Shown in pieces: positions 56,994-64,000 of a DNA stretch of 64,000 nt. The position numbers and the translations under genes are program-made. The notes under the pieces were generated by a model. That model saw only the letters and a list, made by a program, of their open reading frames with translations. It was not told the DNA's origin and made no database searches. Source of the stretch: Flectonema sp. DT1601 (taxonomy: Eukaryota; Euglenozoa; Diplonemea; Diplonemida; Diplonemidae); assembly GCA_964019425.1 (NCBI GenBank), contig OZ025852.1:624639-688638 (forward strand), in the 5' to 3' direction. Positions within the stretch are counted from its first letter, which is position 1; every line of letters begins with the position of its first letter.

Positions 56994-59270
56994 ATGCTGC
57001 TGAGGAGGCTGAAGGGACGGAAAGCCCCACGGCGGAGCAACAGTGGAGGCGACCTGGAACCGAATGAGACAGCGCTGACGATGCCTGCCCCCGGGAGCAA
57101 AGTGCGCGAGTCAGCGGGAAGATTCAAATTCTACGCCATCGCGAATGGGAGGAATGGGTCCGGTGTAGTCACCAGCTGGGGTGAGGCGGAGCCGCTGGTG
57201 ACGGGGTTGCGCTGTGCGGTGTTCAAAGGGTTCAACACCATGGTGGAGGCGGATGCGTTCATACGGGGAACGGACCCGGGACACCGGCAGGCAACCCTAT
57301 CTGGACTGGCCCAGAGCATGGAGTGGTACGTGGTGTCGCGAGGGAGGCGACCGGGATGCTACGCGACGTGGAGCGAGGCCTCGTTACAGGTACACTCGTT
57401 TCCTGGAGGGGTAGCAAAACGCGTGGAACACTCGCAGTCCCAGAGGCTGCGGGGACCGTGCTCCGTGGCGTACCTCTTTTTTGCGGGGATGAATAGAGCA
57501 TACTTGCTGGAGAGCGGAGGTGGTGCGATGCTGAAACAATGGAGTTTCAACCGCTTGGAGGGAGCGGGGGACCCAGCGATGCTCGTCCTCATGAGGGCAG
57601 TGCGTGATATCTTGTCGAGCTGTGGAGCCCTCGGCAAGCTGGGCGACGTCCAGGCGTACGGGCCTTTGGGGGGCTGGGAAGAGGGGGAATGGACACAGGT
57701 GAGGGGCATGGTCCAGAAGGCGAGTGGGGCGGGGATCTCCCTGAAGATCGCCGATCTACCGAGAGAGGTGAGGCATAGCGCGTACGAGTGGTGCTACGGA
57801 GTCCCCGAAGGAATCCCAGAGAGGAAGCCAATGGTGTCTTTCCCCATGGTAGAGATGATCCCACGACCCGCGTTAGGCGACCGGCGAGGCCGGGTAGCGG
57901 AGGCGGTAAGGACACGCCCACTGGCGATAACACAGGGGCCGACCAAGCGGAGATTGGGAGGACGCTCGCCATCAGACCTGAAGAAGACAAAGTCGAGTGA
58001 CCCGCGGAGGGACTCGATGGACGGCCCAGCTGGAGCTCCTTCATCGCACATTGCATCAGATGGGCCACCCCTAGCGGAGGCCAAGGAAACCAGGCAACAA
58101 GGGTCGGACAATGCCCAACAGCAAAACAGACTGCAGGAGGACCCCAAGCCGGGTAGCGGACGTGTGACACCGGACTGCGAACATCGCACAGGGCCCGAAC
58201 AGGCAGAGACACCAACAGGGGCTGACTCGCAACCGGGACGGGACAAACCGCCGACGGAGTCGAACGCGGAGGAGACAGCGTCGGCCGGTGGGATCGAGCA
58301 ACAAGAATCAGAGAGCACACAACAGGAAATCAAAGTGCACGAAGATTCGAAGCAAGAGACCGTGACCCGACTCGCTGACGGAGAGGCGATACCTGTGCTG
58401 CCTGACTATGAGCTCCTGCAGGCAGAATTTGAGAAGGGAACAGCGACGGCGGAGGCACGTGCTGAGAGGGGGCGGCAGGAGGAGGAGGTTAATGTAGTAA
58501 AGAAGCCAGCCGAAGGAACCGAGCCACAAGAGTCAGAAAGCGCCCAACAGGAAAACAATCTGCTGGAAGACTCGAAGCTTGCAACCAAGACTGGGAGCGA
58601 TGATGCAACACCGGTGCTGCTGGAGGAAGGGAGTTCCCCTCGAACCGTGTTGGATGAACAGACGGCGAAGGATCACGCAGGGGACGGCATGCGGCTGCAG
58701 CGAGCTGTGTCGTCGGAGACATCAGACTCCGAAATGACATGCATGGACACAGATGTGACGAATTCGGGCGATGATGACACCTCAACATGCTCGGCACCGT
58801 CGGAAGATCCACCTGAGCTGGGAAAGTGTCTGTGTGGAGACAGATGGCTCCCGAGGAACTTTAGGAGGAGACCCTTGGCTAGTAATGGGTGGTGCAACAG
58901 ATGCCGCAGGAAGAGACTGAAGGGTACGTTGATGGTAAACTGTAGCAAATGCGACTTCGACCAATGCTGTGATCTGGCCGCGCTGAAAGCCAAACTCGCC
59001 AAGGAGGCGAAAAAGACGAAGACGAAGAGAAGGAGAGCCCATGACAAGGCGCGGAAGGGACCGGCTGGAGCTGACCGGGACCTTCTGTATCTGAGTAGTA
59101 CAGACGCGTCGTCGTCGGGTTCGAAGACATTAGGGAACTTTGCGAGAGAGCTGGTGAGACGGCGGAGTAATAGAGGTAGGCTGCGGAAGCAAGTGTTTGG
59201 AAACAAGAGGAGAGTAGGAACAGGGAGCCTAACACGGTCATGCTCAGGTAACGAAGAAGACGACGACTAG
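56994..59270 (+). CDS. GC-rich mobile-element ORF with two RNase H1 hybrid-binding-like modules and Cys cluster
   Basis: 758 residues from the first ATG; the frame is open without ATG from 56784. Residues about 44-90 (FKFYAIANGRNGSGVVTSWG and on to VFKGFNTMVEADAFIRG) match the small RNase H1 N-terminal / caulimovirus-VI-type module that grips RNA:DNA hybrid or dsRNA. A second, weaker copy lies at about 108-150 (WYVVSRGRRPGCYATWSEAS). The middle 350 residues are disordered, rich in Glu, Gln and Pro, with repeated EQQESESTQQE / PQESESAQQE phrases. Near 610-665 a Cys cluster (CLCGDRW, NGWCNRCRRKR, NCSKCDFDQCC) suggests zinc binding, followed by a basic tail. GC content is clearly higher than in host genes. 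I read it as ORF1 of a LINE-like element followed by A tracts; no polymerase is attached to it in this window. Confidence 0.7.
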   Translation: MLLRRLKGRKAPRRSNSGGDLEPNETALTMPAPGSKVRESAGRFKFYAIANGRNGSGVVTSWGEAEPLVTGLRCAVFKGFNTMVEADAFIRGTDPGHRQATLSGLAQSMEWYVVSRGRRPGCYATWSEASLQVHSFPGGVAKRVEHSQSQRLRGPCSVAYLFFAGMNRAYLLESGGGAMLKQWSFNRLEGAGDPAMLVLMRAVRDILSSCGALGKLGDVQAYGPLGGWEEGEWTQVRGMVQKASGAGISLKIADLPREVRHSAYEWCYGVPEGIPERKPMVSFPMVEMIPRPALGDRRGRVAEAVRTRPLAITQGPTKRRLGGRSPSDLKKTKSSDPRRDSMDGPAGAPSSHIASDGPPLAEAKETRQQGSDNAQQQNRLQEDPKPGSGRVTPDCEHRTGPEQAETPTGADSQPGRDKPPTESNAEETASAGGIEQQESESTQQEIKVHEDSKQETVTRLADGEAIPVLPDYELLQAEFEKGTATAEARAERGRQEEEVNVVKKPAEGTEPQESESAQQENNLLEDSKLATKTGSDDATPVLLEEGSSPRTVLDEQTAKDHAGDGMRLQRAVSSETSDSEMTCMDTDVTNSGDDDTSTCSAPSEDPPELGKCLCGDRWLPRNFRRRPLASNGWCNRCRRKRLKGTLMVNCSKCDFDQCCDLAALKAKLAKEAKKTKTKRRRAHDKARKGPAGADRDLLYLSSTDASSSGSKTLGNFARELVRRRSNRGRLRKQVFGNKRRVGTGSLTRSCSGNEEDDD

Positions 59271-59979
59271 GAAGAAGGAACATGTGAAAAAAAGTGAAAG
59301 GGAAAAAAAAAAAAAAAAAAAAAAAAAAAGGGTGAGCAAAAGAAAAGAACCAATGCGTGCCCAGGGAACACTGCGAACGAGCTTACTATACTACTCGGGG
59401 GTTAAAAAGAAATGGGGAAAAAAAAAAAAAAAAAAAAAAAAAAAGCAAAACAAAACGTGACCTTGTGAGCCATCATGAGTTATAATTTACTTATCTTTTC
59501 TTCGCCATGGCGACGGGTAATCGTGGGACCTGTAAAACCAGCTTAAGACTGTTGATGTGGTTTATATTTTTAGCACGCATTCATACATCATAAGGATCGC
59601 TGGTTCCGAGGGTTTGCTCTCCCACTTACCTGCCTCTCTATCCCTCAAAAAAAAGTTTTGTGCACAGAGACAAGGGATCCATGAGAACAAAGGATCAAGA
59701 GAAGAAGTGCACATTCCCCATCCCAAACCCAGAAACATGAGAACTCATTAAATTGAAGGGTCATGTCTTTTCAAGTCGAAAAATGCTTAAATGCTGAAGA
59801 AGACTGTCGTCCCCAGCTCGCGGGTTTTCCCTGTCGCTGTATGTCGAGACAACGATCAGAGTCAGTAGAAAGATTGTACAAATTTGTTGTATAATGAGAA
59901 AGGACAAAGAGAGTAGTTTCCATTTTATCTTCCCGAAAAAAAACCAACGATTCTAAAGCTACAGTTTCTGTACTTTATT
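59271..59979. other. Non-coding tail and spacer with A tracts
   Basis: A tracts at about 59306-59330 and 59418-59443 may be the 3' end(s) of the GC-rich element. The remainder has no supported gene. Confidence 0.55.
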
Positions 59980-60619
59980 GTTTTTTCCCTCCCTCGCCCC
60001 ATCCCCGTCAGCGAGTAGGAAAGCGCAGCTAGGAATTTTTCCACGCAAGCGGATCCCACAACCCGACCACCCTTCCCCACGCTCACCCCATCCACCCTCC
60101 CCCACCCCAACAAAAGAAGAAAACGGCGGCAGCCACGTGACACACTCGTGTTCGTGTAGCGAAGCGTTTCGGCGACTTCGAAGACGACGACGACGACGAC
60201 GTAGAAGAGACGGTGTATGTGACTGACCTTCTTCTTCCTTATTTATTTGTTTACTTTTGTTAATTACTTCCTCTTAATTTCATTCCTCTCTTAGATTGTT
60301 GTTTATTTTCTTATTTATTTGTTTGTTTATTTGTCTGTTTATCTGTCTGTATATTCTGTTACTATCTGTTATTTTGTTACATTTATCTGTAGTACATTTT
60401 TGTTATTGTTAAATTAAAACATCTTCTTCACAGTTTTTTCCCTCCCTCGCCCCATCCCCGTCAGCGAGTAGGAAAGCGCAGCTAGGAATTTTTCCACGCA
60501 AGCGGATCCCACAACCCGACCACCCTTCCCCACGCTCACCCCATCCACCCTCCCCCACCCCAACAAAAGAAGAAATCGGCGGCAGCCACGTGACACACTC
60601 GTGTTCGTGTAGCGAAGCG
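59980..60619 (-). repeat. 187-bp direct repeat, two copies (59980-60166 and 60433-60619)
   Basis: The two copies differ at one base that I can see (near 60123 versus 60576). Both contain ccctcgccccatccccgtca and end in gtgtagcgaagcg. The 266 bases between them are T-rich and start with a (gac)n microsatellite near 60181-60200. The second copy runs on into a tRNA-like head on the minus strand, so I read both as bodies of the same minus-strand SINE, the first lacking its head. Confidence 0.8.
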
Positions 60620-60750
60620 CTTAGCGCTTTAAAGTCTTTTAAGTCGCAGAAGTCGCCCCCGTCGCCCCCCGACCCCCACAGGGTATTGAACCCAGGTGGA
60701 CCAGAAGACAGACGGTGACAAAAACCACTGCACCAAAGTATCACTGCACC
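60433..60750 (-). repeat. tRNA-derived SINE, minus strand
   Basis: On the minus strand it begins near 60750 with tggtgcagtggtttttgtc (box A-like) and then cctgggttcaataccc (box B), followed by the 187-bp body and a short A run (gggaaaaaac) at the far end. The head wording gtgcagtgg is shared with the SINE at 56305, suggesting related families. A 16-bp tandem duplication (cactgcaccaaagtat) sits at the head end, 60727-60758. Confidence 0.65.
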
Positions 60751-60758
60751 AAAGTATA

Positions 60759-60983
60759 TTGTTGGAAAAAAAAATTTTTATTGTTTATTATATATATTAA
60801 TTAGGTCATATTTATTTAGAAGAATTTGGTATTACTTGTCGTTGTTTATTTAGAAAATACTAAGGAAGAAAGAGGAAGAAAAAAAAAAAAAAAAAAAAGA
60901 AATTAGATTTTGCATAGGCATACTTGCAGAGGAGGAGATAAACGCGGGTCCTTCAGTAAGCTCTAGTACATCGGCGGGGTAGG

Positions 60984-61019
<36 letters not shown>

Positions 61020-61267
61020 CATCTATCTTCGGTCTACGAACGCTTTGAGTCGGCCAGCAGTCACAAACGGACATTGAAGGCGCGGATAATTGTTGTTGCT
61101 GTGGAAACCTTGCTCTGCTGAAGAAGGAGTTGAAATTTTCCCCACCTGCATTCTGATTCGAGTTGTCTTCGAGAGTACTTTGCTTTGGTCAAAAAAAGTT
61201 ACTTATTCATCCAGCTCATACGTCCTTCTCATCTTTTCTGGAGACTGGACCGCTGGTGAACGCGCAA
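60759..61267. other. Spacer with two long A tracts
   Basis: A tracts at about 60880-60898 and 60984-61016; otherwise no gene, tRNA or clear repeat. The second half may be the 5' flank or 5' UTR of the OTU-bearing element downstream. Confidence 0.5.
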
Positions 61268-61570
61268 ACAGAACAAATTTTTTCTTTTGTTCTTCATTAA
61301 AACTACACTGAGACACGGTCTTCCGCAATACATCGCACGAGCAGAACATATCCTTTCTTGTTCTCGTTTAAACACCGCTTTAAGACAGCGAAAAGAACAT
61401 ATCCTTTTTTTTGTTCTTGTTTAAACTCTGCTTTGATACACGGTCTTCCGCTAGTCAGCGCGCGAGAAGAACATATCTTTTCTTGTTCTCGTTTAAACTT
61501 TGCTTTTAAGACCTGCAAACAGAGCATATCTTTTTTTTGTTCCTGTTAAAACTCTTTTTTAAGACAAAGC
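61268..61570 (+). repeat. Dimeric tandem repeat of about 125 bp, probable 5' UTR array of the downstream element
   Basis: A core gaacatatc-(T)n-gttctcgtttaaac recurs at 61271, 61344, 61395, 61469 and 61522. The spacings alternate 73, 51, 74 and 53 bases. The longer spacers contain cacggtcttccgc (61315, 61439). So the true unit is a dimer of about 125 bp repeated about 2.5 times. Tandem 5' UTR units acting as promoters are known in some LINEs. Confidence 0.75.
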
Positions 61571-61721
61571 GTTACGAATCAGCCTGCGGGAGAGGAGAAG
61601 GAAGAACTCTCTCACTAGCTTTGTTTGGTGCCTGTGGTGGTGACTACCATTCTGCGTCGGAACTGTACGGGGGTGACCGCATAGACAGAAGAGTTCGGAA
61701 AGCGGAGGATACGCGAGCCAG

Positions 61722-61756
<35 letters not shown>

Positions 61757-61865
61757 ACTCCACACACGTACAGGGCTAACAAGGAGAAGAGCAGGTAAGT
61801 CGATTGTCTTTTTTCGGGTTCCATACACAAATCATCCACAGCGAAGAGAACGGAAAAGGAAGAGT

Positions 61866-61903
<38 letters not shown>

Positions 61904-61906
61904 AGA

Positions 61907-64000
61907 ATGGAGAAAACAATGTTACTGTGTGGGTACGTGCTGCTGTGGGCACTACTAAGTGGAACGAGGGCGCAACAGACGTCCGGAGTGGGTAAGCAGA
62001 GGTTAGCCCCAGTGCCAGGCGGATGGCACACCCCTCTTTTCACAACGCTGGACAAAGGCCCACTGTTTTCATCACGCATCAGCCGACGCGTAACACGCCC
62101 GATCCCCCCGCACCCATTTGTAACCCCCAACAGCTCAAACAGCCCCAACAATACGGCAAGCGGACGCGCTTTCCAACATGGACGAGAGGGGGTGTGGGTC
62201 CCGCGGAGGGGAACGGAAACGGCCGGGAACCGGGTGAGGCGAGACCACCCAAAGCCACCTCCAGACAAGGGAGGAAGGGAGCTCCTGAAGAGGGCGTCCC
62301 CGAAAGTGGCGTCCAAGGCGGCAAGGCGGCTGGAAAGGAGGAGGAGGAAGCTGCTGAAGGAACGGCAGGAGAGGTGGGAGCGGTGGGCGGGAGAGTTGGA
62401 GAAGTTCCACGCCAGGCGAGAGAGGTTCCGCGCGGAGACAGAGAGGCCAAGGAAGAACAAGGCGGAGACACCGAAGAAGCGACGGGCAGGGCCCGAAAGG
62501 GACTGGACAAAGCCAGGAGGGCACAAGGCGGAGCCCAGACCATGGTATGCGAGGCCGTCAGACCTGGCAGGAGGAGGGCAAAGCAAGGAGAGGACGAAGT
62601 GCCCGGTGGTGGGGTGCAGCGTCTGGGTGAGGGGTGACCTAGAGTACCACTTCAAACAACACCTGAAGGGAGTGGTACCGGGGGAGGTAACGGCCCAGAT
62701 GGCTTCCGACAGACTCGGAAAGCAGATCTGCAAGGCCTGCGGGGAGCTGAGTACTGGATTGGTGCACCAGACAGTGAGGTGTCGGGAGATGTTGGACCTC
62801 AAGGGACGGCTGGGGGTAGCGACGGGACCCACGCCGGAACTGGCAAGCCTGAAGTGCGAGGGAGCAAAAGTATTCCGGGTGATTGGGGATGGGAATTGCC
62901 TGTTCAGGAGTGTGTGCCAACTCCTAGAGACGCCAGAGGGGTGGAAGGGCAGACATGGAGAGCTCCGCAGGAGAACGGCAGGATACCTGACCAAGAACAG
63001 GGAAAGGTTCGAGGTCTTCTTCCAGGACGCGGACGCATTCGGAGTATATGCGAGGGCGTTGGAAGAGGATGGATGCTGGGGCGATGCATTGGCCCTACAG
63101 GTCATGGCAGAGGACCTACAGTGCCGCTTCGTCGTCGTGGTGAGGACGGAAACGCTGGTGGTGGAAGGGCCATCGGACCCGAAGCGGACGCTGGTCTTGA
63201 CCCTGCAAAACGGGTGCCACTACGACCCAGTGGAGGCATCCGAGGACTGCGTCGCGCGGCTGCTACAGAGCGCCCGGAGGTTGGAGTTAGTGTCGCCAGG
63301 CCCGCTGTCGCAAGCAGCAGGAGGCGAGCCGGCAGTGCTGCAGACAGCCTCCCGACAGGCCCAGCTGCACGAGTGCCCCCAAGCGGAGTGCCCGAAACAC
63401 AAGGGAGGCTTCGAGGAGTGGGCGGAGCTCCTAAGACACGTGGACGAGCACGCATTCAGTGGCAACCCGCTGACGCATGGACAGTTGGCGAGGCTAGGCC
63501 TCCGGGAATGTCCGGTGTGCTGTGGGATCATCGGGCAGGACCAGCCGATGCATCCGGGGTGCAGTGAGAAACTGCAGAAGGTCCAACTGGGGGACGTGTA
63601 CACGGCGTTCCGGAAGCGGGTGCTGGAGAGCCAGAGCTTCCCCTCTTTGGAGGAAATAGCCAGCAGGAGGAGGCCGATAGCGAAGAAGCTGCCGGTGTCC
63701 CTGTTGCATCATCTGGGGCGAGCACTCAAGCTGTCGCTCGACCTAGTCGTGGAGCGGAACGATGAGTGGGCATGGAAGCTGCTCTTGATGCTCCCGACAT
63801 GTACACTGCGGAGGATACGGAGGGGGGGTAGGAGGTTGTCGACCAGCGATCTGACAGGGGCGGTCGACGACCTGCAAGCATGGATTCGGGGGGAATTTGA
63901 GGGACTGTGGAAAGCGGCGGCCCCCCGCAAGGCGACGGGAAGGCCAGCAGTGAAAGAGGCGGGGCAAAAAGGAAGGAACGACAGGGCCACGTCGCTAGCG
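61907..64000 (+). CDS. LINE-like ORF with OTU cysteine protease and zinc fingers, runs off the window
   Basis: An open frame of 698 codons with no stop before the window end. It begins with a hydrophobic segment (MLLCGYVLLWALLSGTRA) that looks like a signal peptide, then about 170 basic residues. A C2H2-type finger lies near 231-252 (CPVVGC ... HFKQH), followed by CKACG. An OTU protease core follows: VFRVIGDGNCLFRSV (Asp328, Cys331), DALALQVMAEDL and the His in NGCHYDPVE (438). More Cys/His motifs follow (CPQAECPKH, CPVCCG ... HPGC). The final part (EWAWKLLLMLPTCTLRR, DDLQAWIRGEFEGLW) resembles the region that precedes the RT in R2/NeSL/Dualen-type LINEs. OTU-type proteases are known in Dualen/RandI elements. 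High GC and the tandem-repeat 5' flank support a mobile element. Confidence 0.75.
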   Translation, partial: MEKTMLLCGYVLLWALLSGTRAQQTSGVGKQRLAPVPGGWHTPLFTTLDKGPLFSSRISRRVTRPIPPHPFVTPNSSNSPNNTASGRAFQHGREGVWVPRRGTETAGNRVRRDHPKPPPDKGGRELLKRASPKVASKAARRLERRRRKLLKERQERWERWAGELEKFHARRERFRAETERPRKNKAETPKKRRAGPERDWTKPGGHKAEPRPWYARPSDLAGGGQSKERTKCPVVGCSVWVRGDLEYHFKQHLKGVVPGEVTAQMASDRLGKQICKACGELSTGLVHQTVRCREMLDLKGRLGVATGPTPELASLKCEGAKVFRVIGDGNCLFRSVCQLLETPEGWKGRHGELRRRTAGYLTKNRERFEVFFQDADAFGVYARALEEDGCWGDALALQVMAEDLQCRFVVVVRTETLVVEGPSDPKRTLVLTLQNGCHYDPVEASEDCVARLLQSARRLELVSPGPLSQAAGGEPAVLQTASRQAQLHECPQAECPKHKGGFEEWAELLRHVDEHAFSGNPLTHGQLARLGLRECPVCCGIIGQDQPMHPGCSEKLQKVQLGDVYTAFRKRVLESQSFPSLEEIASRRRPIAKKLPVSLLHHLGRALKLSLDLVVERNDEWAWKLLLMLPTCTLRRIRRGGRRLSTSDLTGAVDDLQAWIRGEFEGLWKAAAPRKATGRPAVKEAGQKGRNDRATSLA

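Noticed and set aside
57589-59283. Several minus-strand frames of 100-240 residues opposite the GC-rich ORF
   Set aside because: No motif is visible and they overlap each other in different frames; they are shadows of the + strand ORF.
61615-63105. 496-residue minus-strand frame opposite the OTU ORF
   Set aside because: GC-rich sequence creates long antisense frames; the plus strand has recognisable OTU and zinc-finger motifs and this one has none and includes poly-Phe from A tracts.
62023-63567. Plus-strand frames of 204 and 262 residues overlapping the OTU ORF
   Set aside because: Gly/Arg/Glu-rich out-of-frame readings; the continuous frame from 61907 explains the region.

Overview
The window is nuclear DNA of a microbial eukaryote. 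Its genes are small and closely packed, and most are cut by short introns of about 60-150 bp with GTATGT-like donors. All three standard stop codons end genes. A DPY-30/RIIa-like protein, a formin-like protein and huge coiled-coil proteins suggest a protist that builds a cytoskeleton and probably a flagellum. I cannot place it to a phylum. The gene layout, with every supported gene on the + strand and a pyrimidine-rich AG just upstream of almost every start codon, would fit a lineage that uses spliced-leader trans-splicing (perkinsids, dinoflagellates and euglenozoans are known examples), but this is inference.

Region 1 (1-50 kb) is the host gene cluster. In order: a PB1-containing MAP3K-like kinase (5' end at the window edge), a two-TM Cys-rich protein, a secreted VOC/D-threonine-aldolase-like fusion, the RNA polymerase subunit RPB10, an ABHD13-like hydrolase, a PGAM5-like phosphatase, two tandem UDP-glucuronate decarboxylases, two or three small unknown genes, a divergent formin, an EF-hand coiled-coil protein, a giant coiled-coil protein of about 4,810 residues carrying about 15.7 near-identical 234-residue repeats, a short-chain dehydrogenase, a DPY-30-like protein, an N-myristoylatable IQ/zinc-ribbon protein, a secreted esterase, a RAD51C-like recombinase, a small two-TM protein, a KH/ADP-ribosyltransferase protein with two catalytic-like domains, and a P-loop NTPase resembling Crinkler/RHS proteins. 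The last lies directly behind an integrase-like fragment.

Region 2 (50-64 kb) is repeat-rich. It holds tandem repeats, several tRNA-derived SINE-like units, and an APE/RT/RNase H LINE with an unusual PDZ-like insert. A GC-rich ORF with two RNase H1 hybrid-binding-like modules follows, then a 187-bp direct repeat. Last comes the start of a GC-rich ORF with zinc fingers and an OTU-type cysteine protease that runs off the window; it is most likely a LINE of the Dualen/RandI or R2/NeSL-like groups.

Exon joins were worked out by hand from donor and acceptor sequence, reading-frame continuity and family conservation. Most close exactly in frame and are reliable; the region 13.7-14.4 kb is not resolved. 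The most notable observations are the two classes of 3' splice site on a one-strand gene array, the homogenised 702-bp coding repeat, the 744-bp perfectly identical core shared by the two decarboxylase genes, the double-ART PARP, and the unusual LINE proteins.
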